DNA of 64,000 nt, taken from the NCBI RefSeq assembly GCF_001263175.1, contig NZ_CP012332.1:3287501-3351500 (forward strand). Direction: 5' to 3'. The stretch is from Vulgatibacter incomptus. Its GTDB lineage: Bacteria; Myxococcota; Myxococcia; Myxococcales; Vulgatibacteraceae. The notes below the pieces were generated by a model. That model worked only from the letters and a program-made list of their open reading frames with translations. It searched no databases and was not told where the DNA came from. The first letter of the stretch is position 1. Every line of letters begins with the position of its first letter. Below are positions 35,059 to 42,549 of this stretch, piece by piece. A program made the translations under genes and the position numbers.

Positions 35059-36303
35059 ATGAAGCGGAACGTAGTACGTCCATGGCTTCCCCTCCTGATC
35101 ATGGGACTTGCTTCAAGTTGTCGATCGACGGCTGTCGCGACCCATCCCCTCGAAGGGGAGGAACGGATCGCGGACCGGGGGGGCAATCCGGCCGGAGGCG
35201 GAAGCGACGGGGACGCGCCGAGCTGCGAGATGGTCGACGCGGACTACGGGCCCGACGGGACGGTGCCGGTGAGGGCGGAGACCGTCGTGTCCGGGCTGAC
35301 GGTCCCGTGGGCCATCGCCTTCCTGCCCGATGGCGCGATGCTAGTGACCGAGCGGATCGGCCGGCTCCGCCTCGTGGAGAAGGGGGAGCTCGTCGAGAAG
35401 CCGGTGATGACCGTTCCGTATCCGACGGGGGGCTTCGGAGAGGGCGGCCTCCTCGGCCTGGCGCTACACCCCGACTTCGCGAAGAACCGCCTCTTCTACG
35501 TCTACTACTCGTTCGCGAAGGCCGGCGGCATCCGCAACCGGGTCGAGCGATTCCGGCTCTCGGAGGACCATCGGAGCGCCACCACGGATCGGGTGATCCT
35601 CGACGACCTCCCCGGCCACCCCTTCCACGACTCCGGGCGGATCCACGTCGGGCCCGACAAGATGCTCTACGTGGGCGTGGGCGACTCCGGGGAGCCGAAG
35701 CTCGCGCAGGATCCGAACGCCCGCAACGGCAAGCTCCTTCGGATCAACCTCGACGGCGGCATCCCCGACGACAACCCGGTCCGCGGGAACCCCCTCTTCC
35801 TCCTCGGCGTCCGCAACACCGAGGGCTTCGACTGGCTCGACCCGAAGACGTTGATCATCGCGGACCACGGCCCCAGCGGCGACCTCGGGCGCACCGGCCT
35901 CGACGAGGTCAACATCGCCCGCAAGGGCGACAACCTCGGGTGGCCGACGATCTCGGGCTGCGCGGTGGAGAAGGGGATGGTCACGCCGGTGCTCTCGTGG
36001 AAGCTGGCCGTCCCGCCTGGCGGGCTCGTGATCGACCGCTCCGGCGCGATCCCCCAGTGGAAGGGGAGCGTGATCATGGGCACGCTGGGCTCCCGGCACC
36101 TGCACCGCGTCGTGCTGGACTCGAAGCATCGGGTCGAGAAGCACGAGGTCTACTTCCGCGGCGACCCGCCCCAGGGGCTCGGGCGCCTGCGCGAGGTGAT
36201 CGTGGGACCCGACAACCAGCTCTACGTCACCACGAGCAACTGCGACGGACGCGGCACGTGTCCACCCGACCGGGACAAAATTCTGCGGATCGTCCCGAAG
36301 TAG
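35059..36303 (+). CDS. GSDH-type PQQ-dependent sugar dehydrogenase-like protein
   Basis: 414 residues with an export signal (PLLIMGLASSCRS, possibly a lipobox) and a six-bladed propeller of the soluble glucose/sorbosone dehydrogenase family. Signatures: LTVPWAIAFLPDGAMLVTER, FGEGGLLGLALHPDF, HDSGRIHVGPDKMLYVGVGD (His is the probable catalytic base), DEVNIARKGDNLGWPT. The usual GHRNPQG motif reads GVRNTEG, so one conserved His is replaced by Val and PQQ contact may differ. Family members oxidise aldose sugars, with PQQ and Ca2+, outside the inner membrane. Substrate not predictable. Confidence 0.85.
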   Translation: MKRNVVRPWLPLLIMGLASSCRSTAVATHPLEGEERIADRGGNPAGGGSDGDAPSCEMVDADYGPDGTVPVRAETVVSGLTVPWAIAFLPDGAMLVTERIGRLRLVEKGELVEKPVMTVPYPTGGFGEGGLLGLALHPDFAKNRLFYVYYSFAKAGGIRNRVERFRLSEDHRSATTDRVILDDLPGHPFHDSGRIHVGPDKMLYVGVGDSGEPKLAQDPNARNGKLLRINLDGGIPDDNPVRGNPLFLLGVRNTEGFDWLDPKTLIIADHGPSGDLGRTGLDEVNIARKGDNLGWPTISGCAVEKGMVTPVLSWKLAVPPGGLVIDRSGAIPQWKGSVIMGTLGSRHLHRVVLDSKHRVEKHEVYFRGDPPQGLGRLREVIVGPDNQLYVTTSNCDGRGTCPPDRDKILRIVPK

Positions 36304-36304
36304 G

Positions 36305-37171
36305 TCAGGCGGTGCCGGTCGGCGTCGGCGCGGCGTCGAGCTTGCGGGACGAGAGGAGCGCGTCGAAGAGCGCCGGGGCCAGCTCCCGCAGATCGCGGCG
36401 GATCGCGGTGCGTTCGCGGTGGCTCCTCGCGCCCTTGTGCGCCACGAGCAGGTCGTACGCGCGGGTTCCGTCGCCGAAGCCCGCGCCGGGAACAGGGTCG
36501 AGGGCAGAGAACGGGAGCACGTCCTCGAGGAGGCCGATCGCGGGGAGCCAGATCCGCACGTCGCCCGAGATCTCGAGCTCATCAGCCAGCTCGACGAGCT
36601 CGCGTACCTCGTCGTCCGCGATCTGCTCGACCGAGAGGTCCAGCGGCGAGATCCGGAAGGCCCGGCGATAGTTGTCGCGGGCCTCTTCCACCCTGCCCAG
36701 CCGGAGCAGGGCGTTGGCCAGGAAGAGCGCGGCAATGCCGTTCGTCGGCGAGGTGGCCAGGGCGGCGTAGAGCGACGCCGCCGCCTCTTCGGGGAGGTCC
36801 GCGTCCAATAGATAGGCGCCCACCGGCGCACCCTCGACCGTGGCCGCACGTCCAGGCGCGCCCTCGGCGCTCCTGGCGATCCCGCGGGCCAGATAGCGCC
36901 GCACGGCCTGGGTCACCACGGGCGATCCGTCGGTCTCGGCGAGCGCCTTGCGAAAGGCCTCGGCCCAGGCGACCGGTCGATCGCGGGGGAGGTCGGTCTC
37001 CACCAGCCGCTCCACCCGCCTGGCGTCCGCGGCGCAGCCGGCGTCGTCCGCATGGCGGTCGGCGAGATGGCGGGCACGATAGGCAGCGTGGTCGAGGCGG
37101 CCTTCGGCGATCAGGTCGGCGATGCGACCGCGATCGATCGTGAGGTTCTCGAGGAGGGGATCGCTTGCCAT
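36305..37171 (-). CDS. TPR-like protein, possible type VI/needle-related unknown
   Basis: 288 residues with helical repeats: AEGRLDHAAYRARHLADRHADDAGC, LPEEAAASLYAALATSPTNGIAALFLANALLRLGRVEEARDNYRRAFRISP (a clear TPR pair), and an acidic-hydrophobic C-terminal part with HKGARSHRERTAIRRDL. No signal peptide is present. The ATG at 37171 is six bases after GTGAG; an ATG two codons earlier and a much longer GTG-started form are less likely. Convergent with the dehydrogenase, whose stop is two bases away. Function unknown; the secretion-system idea in the label is only one possibility. Confidence 0.6.
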   Translation of the reverse strand: MASDPLLENLTIDRGRIADLIAEGRLDHAAYRARHLADRHADDAGCAADARRVERLVETDLPRDRPVAWAEAFRKALAETDGSPVVTQAVRRYLARGIARSAEGAPGRAATVEGAPVGAYLLDADLPEEAAASLYAALATSPTNGIAALFLANALLRLGRVEEARDNYRRAFRISPLDLSVEQIADDEVRELVELADELEISGDVRIWLPAIGLLEDVLPFSALDPVPGAGFGDGTRAYDLLVAHKGARSHRERTAIRRDLRELAPALFDALLSSRKLDAAPTPTGTA

Positions 37172-37365
37172 TTCCATCTCACGCCCGAAGCGCGGCCCGG
37201 GGGACACCCGATCTACATCAACCCGCCGTCGTGTGCCACTTGCCCACCTTCTCGCCCCTGAGGATCCCCCTGAGGACGATCGCTTGGACGACGGAGGAAC
37301 CGACGGTAGGCTACGTGCCTGATGACGCCCGCCGCGCGACGCGGACATCGGGAGGGAAGCTCGGT

Positions 37366-38247
37366 TTGTCACTATTCGTGAAATTCTGGGGCACGAGGGG
37401 TTCAATCCCCACGCCCGGCCCCACCACGCACCGCTACGGCGGCAACACGGCCTGCCTCGAGGTGCGCGCCGGCGACGCCCTCTTCATCTGCGACGGAGGG
37501 ACCGGCCTGCGGGAGCTCGGTCTCGACCTGATCCGCCGCCACCAGGGCACGCCGATCGTCGGCCACATGCTCTTCTCCCATCCCCACTGGGACCACATCC
37601 AGGGCTTCCCCTTCTTCACCCCCGCCTACCAGCCCGAGAACGTCTTCCACATCTACGGGACGCCGAAGGGCGATCGCCGCCTCTTCGGGCTCGTGTCGGG
37701 GCAGATGCGGTCCGACTACTTCCCCGTGGACTTCTCGGAGCTCTCGGCCCGGATCCTCGCCGAGGACCTCGAAGAGGAGCGCATCGAGGGCGTGAAGGTG
37801 CGGGCCCTGCCCCAATGCCACCCCGGCGGCAGCTTCGCCTTCTCCTTCGAAGCCGGCGGGCGCAAGGTCGTCTACGCCACCGACAACGAGCTCGACGAGA
37901 TCCTCCTGAACCGCGAGGAGAGCTTGCGAGACCTCGAGGCGCCGCGGCGCTTTCCGCAGGAGCTGCTCGACTTCGTCCGGGGCGCCGACCTCCTGGTCGC
38001 CGACGGGCAGTACTGCGACGAGGAGTACCCCTCCAAGATCGGCTGGGGTCACCCCCGGGCCACCACCACCGTCGACCTCGCCGCCGCCGCCGGCGTGAAG
38101 CAGCTCGCCATCACGCACCACGATCCAATGCAGTCCGACGCCGAAGTCGACGAGAAGATCGCTGCGTGCGTGCGCCGCGCCTCCAGGCTCGCGCCCGGCC
38201 TCGTGGTCTTCGGCGCGCGCGAAGGTGCCCAATTCGAGGTGCCGTGA
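37366..38247 (+). CDS. MBL-fold metallohydrolase
   Basis: 293 residues. Metallo-beta-lactamase fold with the zinc motif SHPHWDHIQG (HxHxDH), then QCHPGGSFAF, YATDNELDE (metal Asp) and ITHHDPMQSD (last His). The start FVKFWGTRGSIPTPGPTTHRYGGNTACLEV is typical of the phosphoribosyl-cyclic-phosphate/PhnP-like and chemotaxis-associated MBL subgroup. TTG start chosen because GGAGGG lies nine bases upstream; a GTG four codons later has none. Substrate unknown, probably a phosphodiester or cyclic nucleotide. Confidence 0.85.
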   Translation: MSLFVKFWGTRGSIPTPGPTTHRYGGNTACLEVRAGDALFICDGGTGLRELGLDLIRRHQGTPIVGHMLFSHPHWDHIQGFPFFTPAYQPENVFHIYGTPKGDRRLFGLVSGQMRSDYFPVDFSELSARILAEDLEEERIEGVKVRALPQCHPGGSFAFSFEAGGRKVVYATDNELDEILLNREESLRDLEAPRRFPQELLDFVRGADLLVADGQYCDEEYPSKIGWGHPRATTTVDLAAAAGVKQLAITHHDPMQSDAEVDEKIAACVRRASRLAPGLVVFGAREGAQFEVP

Positions 38248-38550
38248 GGTCCATGCCGCCTCCGCAGCGCCGCCCCTCCCAGGGGGATCTGGTGAGAAGC
38301 GGCGGCCGAGCGAATCCGCGATTCAATTGCGGAAACAAGCCCTGTTAATCGCACCCATAAGCCCGGAGAGAGCCCTATTCTCACCGGCACTCGCCGAATC
38401 GGCGACGGCTTTGGCGGTGGCCTTACCAACACGAACTTCGGCGCGAGAACCGTCACACCACCAACACCAATAGGAACACGGCGCGCGCCACTCCGGAACC
38501 GTCCGCCACTTGACCAGCCTCAACAGCCGCAGATTCCTGGCACATGGCGG
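38248..38550. other. Gene-poor, lower-GC stretch between MBL gene and toxin fragment
   Basis: About 300 bases without a convincing gene. A short minus-strand frame continues after the toxin fragment's stop, but its codon use is poor and nothing is recognised. It could hold a decayed immunity gene, which normally follows a polymorphic toxin. Nothing else stands out. Confidence 0.4.
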
Positions 38551-39197
38551 TCACCGATGCACAAGAAACTCTCCAGTGGGTCCTGAGGTCGGAGTTCGGA
38601 GAAGGTTCTCATTTTTCACGGCCTGCTTGTCCGCAAAATCCAGCGCGTCATCCAACAGATCCATGTCCTTCAAATATTCATTGGCTTCCTGGTAGTTATT
38701 TCCTTTCCATCCCATCTTCTCCGCAAACCGAACGAAACCCTCCGCATGACCAATCTCATGAGCAAGGATCTGCTCAAGGGTATATTCCTGAGGAATCCCA
38801 CTCTCATCGCGAAGCATGTTTACCAAGTCCATATTATACCACACTTCAAACCCTCCGTCTTCATTGAGATATGTGTACGCCCCACCGTTCTCAAGCAGAG
38901 TCTCGTATTCAGGGTCACCTTCGCCGATCTTTCTAACCTCCACGCCTAGCTTCCTATACTCCTCGTTCTTCCTCATCATCTGTGCTGTTCTAGGATCATC
39001 TCGAAGATTTTCGAGTGCGACCGCTGCATCCTTGTCCAACGTATTGACAGTTTGAACGGTCTCGTTGCCCAGGCATACGTTTTCATTATCCAGGCAATAC
39101 TCAACTGCATCACGCTCATCTACGTACGATTCAGCCTTATCATCATTTTCCAACCACTCTTCATGCGAAGGCTCGTCAGGCTCGTTGCTCCTTGCAT
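38551..39197 (-). pseudogene. C-terminal fragment of a toxin with HExxH metalloprotease-like domain
   Basis: The frame is open right up to the IS30 boundary and ends with the stop at 38551, about 215 residues, so the 5' part has been removed. Key segment: TLEQILAHEIGHAEGFVRFAEK, an HEIGH zinc-protease motif in a helix, after GAYTYLNEDGGFEVWYNMDLV. Such domains (peptidase M91-like) are common toxic C-termini of Rhs and Tc-type polymorphic toxins. Base composition is about half G+C in the lines counted, against two thirds or more in the neighbourhood, pointing to horizontal origin. It is placed in line with, and on the same strand as, the SpvB-like fragment beyond the IS. Confidence 0.7.
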
Positions 39198-40434
39198 GGC
39201 GGTCTCAAGTGGTCGACGCAACGAATGTGCTGAATACCTCACCCGGCGTCCTCCAGTCGAGCGTCTGTCTTGGGCGTCCGTTTAGTTGAGCTGCCACCGT
39301 ATTGAGTTCTCGTCGGGTGTACGCACTGAGGTCCTTGCCCTTGGGGAAGTACTGGCGGAGTAGCCCGTTGGTGTTTTCGTTGCTGCCTCGCTGCCAGGGG
39401 CTGTGCGGGTCGCAGAAGTAGACGGAGACGTTCGTCTCAACGGAGAAGCGAGTGTGCTGAGCCATCTCCTTCCCCTGGTCCCACGTGATCGAGCGCCGGA
39501 GGCACTCTGGGAGGCGCCGAACTTCGGCGGCGAGCGCCTTGCGGACATCCTCCGCGGTCCTCCCGTTAGGCAAGGGGAACAGCACCACGAAACGGCTCTT
39601 GCGCTCGACCAGCGTACCGATCGCCGATTTGCTGTCCTTCCCTATGATCAGATCGCCTTCCCAATGCCCAGGAACCGCGCGGTCTTCGGCTTCCGCCGGC
39701 CGTTCGCTGATCATCACCATGTCGCTGATCTTGCCCCTGAGATCGGTGCGCTTGCCCGGGTGCCGCCGGGTTCGTCCCGTCCGAAGGCAGGTGGCGAGTT
39801 CCTTCCGGAGAGCCCCGCGGGCCTGCACGAAAAGGGAGCTGTAGATGGTCTCGTGTGACACGCGAAGCTCGGGGGCCTTGGGGTGGTCGACCTTCAGCCT
39901 CGCAGCAATTTGCTGCGGCGACCACCGCTGGCGCAGGCCTTCCTCTACCGCCTGGCGAAGCCCGGCGTTCTCCACGAGCTTGAAGGGCTTGGGCCGACGG
40001 GCTCGCTGGCGCGCCCCTTTCTCAGCGAGGTGCGCCCGGTACGCCTCACGCCCCCCAGCCGCCCGGACCTCGCGCGATACCGTCGACGGCGCGCGCCCGA
40101 TCTTCGTGGCGATCTTTCGGAACGACTCGCCGGCTTGGATGCCGCGTGAGACCTCCTCGCGTTCGACCACGGAGAGCCTTGCCTCCGACCGCGTGGGGGC
40201 CCGAGGGGCCACGCCGCCTGTCTTACGGAGGAGGCGATGGACCGATTTCGCCGAGCACCCAACCGCCGCCGCGGCGACAGCTAGCGAATCGCCATTTCGG
40301 AACCGGCGATGGAGCTCCAGGTGATCGTCGATGGTCAGCCGACTTGCCTTGCTACGAGCCCACATTCCTCGGCACCTCTCAGGCGGAGGGTGCCACAGAC
40401 GCACCCCGTGGTGCGTTCACCGATTGAGACCGCC
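39198..40434 (-). mobile_element. IS30-family insertion sequence
   Basis: Complete 1237-bp element. Its ends are inverted repeats starting GGCGGTCTCAA on both strands and matching at 20 of the first 25 positions. It carries one intact transposase gene. No 2-3 bp target duplication is seen: the left flank ends CAT and the right flank begins GGG. It lies between the two parts of a toxin-like gene. Confidence 0.85.
39205..40365 (-). CDS. IS30-family transposase
   Basis: 386 residues from ATG at 40365, with GAGAGG and GAGGA upstream. The N-terminal helix-turn-helix region includes LTIDDHLELHRRF and SFRKIATKIGRAPSTVSREVRAAGG, an IS30 signature. The rve/DDE core has GHWEGDLIIGK (first Asp), SITWDQGKEMAQH (second Asp) and HSPWQRGSNENTNGLLRQYFPKG (Glu), all intact. 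The gene has no stop or frameshift, so the element may still be mobile. A GTG 13 codons upstream is an alternative start. Confidence 0.95.
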   Translation of the reverse strand: MWARSKASRLTIDDHLELHRRFRNGDSLAVAAAAVGCSAKSVHRLLRKTGGVAPRAPTRSEARLSVVEREEVSRGIQAGESFRKIATKIGRAPSTVSREVRAAGGREAYRAHLAEKGARQRARRPKPFKLVENAGLRQAVEEGLRQRWSPQQIAARLKVDHPKAPELRVSHETIYSSLFVQARGALRKELATCLRTGRTRRHPGKRTDLRGKISDMVMISERPAEAEDRAVPGHWEGDLIIGKDSKSAIGTLVERKSRFVVLFPLPNGRTAEDVRKALAAEVRRLPECLRRSITWDQGKEMAQHTRFSVETNVSVYFCDPHSPWQRGSNENTNGLLRQYFPKGKDLSAYTRRELNTVAAQLNGRPRQTLDWRTPGEVFSTFVASTT

Positions 40435-40744
40435 GGGAGATGCTGGGAACGGCCAGGTTCCAGCCGAGGCCAAATACCGCGTTTCCGTTTCCCGAGTTAT
40501 ACGAGAGTTCCAGGGACGGGCCAAAGCCCCCGCGCCCCGGAGTGGTTTCGATGGGAACCGAAAAGGAGCCAGTCCCGTTGGCGGGATTAGCGGAAAACTT
40601 CTCTCCGATCCCGCGAATCGCGCCGCCGCCCTTTGGTGCGGAGACCGACGGCAGCAACGATGGCTTTTCCTCCTTGCTCTGGCCTGCTCCAGTCGTTGCC
40701 CCGCCCCACGAAAATTCCGATTTGTCTCTACTCGAATCGCTCAC
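40435..40744 (-). pseudogene. N-terminal fragment of an SpvB/TcB-like toxin
   Basis: About 103 residues from a GTG with GAGGG upstream to the IS boundary. The sequence APKGGGAIRGIGEKFSANPANG then GTGSFSVPIETTPGRGGFGPSL, LSYNSGNGNAVFGLGWNL and AVPSIS is the conserved beginning of the Salmonella SpvB N-terminal domain, shared with insecticidal TcB/TcaC proteins and Rhs-like cocoon proteins. Full proteins run to over 1500 residues, so most of the gene is missing. The last codons are cut exactly at the IS right end. The other end of the gene is probably the HEIGH fragment beyond the IS. Confidence 0.75.
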
Positions 40745-41040
40745 GGATCCCTCGTTCGAGACATCGCCAAACCGGCGCAAATGTCTCAGCGCAGATATTG
40801 AATGGACCCTACAGTCAATCCCGCTTCGTTCGAAGGGCACGAATCGTATCGAATGATGTCAAACGCAGTTCCGGTGGACGTTGGCCGCTCGATCTCCCGT
40901 TCTCCACGACCGGATCGTCGGAAACCCGTCCTAGCAGCTTGCTCAAGAACTCGATGGACTCCATCAGGCCGCAACGTCAGCCCATAGTCGGGCTCGGGTG
41001 CATCCGTTTGCCCACGGGCACGCCAAAGCCGGCCTTCACG
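40745..41040. other. Remnant DNA upstream of the toxin fragment
   Basis: About 300 bases with no intact gene. A minus-strand frame reads MESIEFLSKLLGRVSDDP and ends about 30 codons later near the toxin start; it may be the tail of a lost gene. A related segment occurs at 42.4 kb. Confidence 0.4.
40931..40963. repeat. Direct repeat, left copy
   Basis: 33-base segment beginning CTAGCAGCTTGCT and ending GACTCCA, with 29 of 33 bases the same as a copy 1.5 kb to the right. On the minus strand both encode a similar peptide (MESIEFLSKLL and LECIEFYSNLL). Confidence 0.5.
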
Positions 41041-41468
41041 GACGGGATATGCCGGTTCACAGCACTGTCGTACGAAAGCGCGCCCGGCGTGAGCGCCTTG
41101 CTCCTCGGCTAGAGCGAGAATCACGACGGTGGGTTCCTGTCGGCGCTCGCGGAGCAGTTCGGCAGCAACTACCACCACGCCGCCCGATAGCGGCGCTATC
41201 CTTCGCTCGCCAACTAGGTGGGCTCCTCTTCGTGGTCGCGACCGACATCGAGGTCGCGGTACGGACCTGCCCGGGCACCGGAGCTCCTGAGTTCCACAAC
41301 GACTTCCGCGTCGAGGCCCGGGGCAGTGCGCGCACTCTCCACCTCCCCGCCCTGTACGCCGATGATCGGCGATGGATCGTCTTCGAGCTGCCGTTCGCGC
41401 AGCCGACGGACCCGCGCCACGGACTGACGACGGTGGCAGACGTGGAGGCCTTGAACCGTGGTCCCTGA
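41040..41468 (+). pseudogene. Decayed coding remnant on the plus strand
   Basis: Two adjoining stretches look like coding sequence by their strong GC preference at third positions, but they lie in different frames. The first reads ESAPGVSALLLG, a TAG stop, then SENHDGGFLSALAEQF and a further stop. The second (from about 41213) reads VVATDIEVAVRTCPGTG through PALYADDRRWIVFELPFA to the stop at 41468. Probably one gene broken by a frameshift and nonsense changes, with its 5' part lost. Not recognised. Confidence 0.45.
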
Positions 41469-41593
41469 GCGATCGCCTTGATGCCGAAGCGGCAGCATGC
41501 TCCCTTGTGGAAACCTGCCGCCCGAGCTCCTAATCCTATCGCGCCACGTCCATGCCTTTGCCCATTGCAGTAGCTGCGACCGGAGTTTTCGCC

Positions 41594-42391
41594 ATGACCG
41601 TACCTCGAGTCGTTGTCGTCGCCGGACTAGCCATCGCCTTCTTCCTGATCGGCTGCCGCACTTCGCCGGCGCCCGAAGATCCCATGCGGCTGGCCGTTGC
41701 AAAGGCGAGGGCGAGGGCGAAGGCGACGCGCTCGAACCACGAGTCCTTTATCTCGTCCCTCTGCCCCTACCCGAAAGAGGGCCTCCTTGCAGGTTACGAG
41801 TGCTCCTCGATCGCCCGAGACCGAGAACGCTGCCTCGAGTTCTCCCTCGACCGCGAGCGCGCTGCACTCGTCGACCAATCGTACGGCAAGGAATGGCGGG
41901 ACCTCGACGGCTTGTACGAGGATTGGTTCCGCGCCCGCTGTGGAGTCGACCAGGCACTTCGATGGGTCGATCTCGCCACCCGCGAGTGGTCCGACAGAAC
42001 CGGGCAGGGCCTTCGGGAGAACCGTTGCGTCCAGCGAATGCTCGAGGAGCGACTCTTCTTCCACGCCTCGCGCGTCGGAAGAATGGACGGCTTCTGGCGG
42101 CTGGTCGAGGTTCGTCAGGCGGCTGGAGGTCGGGCGCTCGCCTCGCTCGAGCAGGCCCGTGCGGCGACCGAAAAACCGGCGGTCGTGAAGGCCGATCTCT
42201 CTGGTTCCGTGCGACCGGAATCGTGGCGGGAGCTCGTCTATCGGCTGGACGTTGCGCTTGCGCGTCCACCGATCCTGGCGCAGCGCCACTGTGAAATGCT
42301 GCGTCTTGAGGGCGATTGCGAGACGAAGTTGACCCTCTATTTCCACTCGATCGGCGAAGACGCGGACGGGCTCGTCGTCTGCAAGTTCTAA
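41594..42391 (+). CDS. Lipoprotein in the accessory island, function unknown
   Basis: 265 residues. ATG with GGAG eight bases upstream. Signal VPRVVVVAGLAIAFFLIGC ends in a lipobox. The mature part is helical and charged, with five or more cysteines spaced along it (SSLCPYP, YECSSI, RERCLEF, RARCGVD, ENRCVQR, QRHCEM, GDCETK), suggesting disulfides. No motif recognised. It lies between the toxin remnant and the ABC-F gene, flanked by the imperfect 33-base direct repeat, and could be cargo of the same island. An in-frame ATG 14 codons upstream is less likely. Confidence 0.75.
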   Translation: MTVPRVVVVAGLAIAFFLIGCRTSPAPEDPMRLAVAKARARAKATRSNHESFISSLCPYPKEGLLAGYECSSIARDRERCLEFSLDRERAALVDQSYGKEWRDLDGLYEDWFRARCGVDQALRWVDLATREWSDRTGQGLRENRCVQRMLEERLFFHASRVGRMDGFWRLVEVRQAAGGRALASLEQARAATEKPAVVKADLSGSVRPESWRELVYRLDVALARPPILAQRHCEMLRLEGDCETKLTLYFHSIGEDADGLVVCKF

Positions 42392-42433
42392 GCGTCTTCA
42401 CGGATATTTGCCGAGATCGAACCGTTCTTTGCT

Positions 42434-42466
42434 CTAGCAGGTTGCTGTAGAACTCGATGCACTCCA
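42434..42466. repeat. Direct repeat, right copy
   Basis: Partner of the left copy at 40.9 kb, beginning CTAGCAGGTTGCT and ending CACTCCA, in the same orientation. Four mismatches in 33 bases. Confidence 0.5.
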
Positions 42467-42549
42467 GCCAGCGGCTACGTCGCGAGGGCCCGATCGTGCG
42501 CAGTGCGGCATGAGCGCCCGGAGGTCGAGCGAGCCGGAACATGCTGCCG

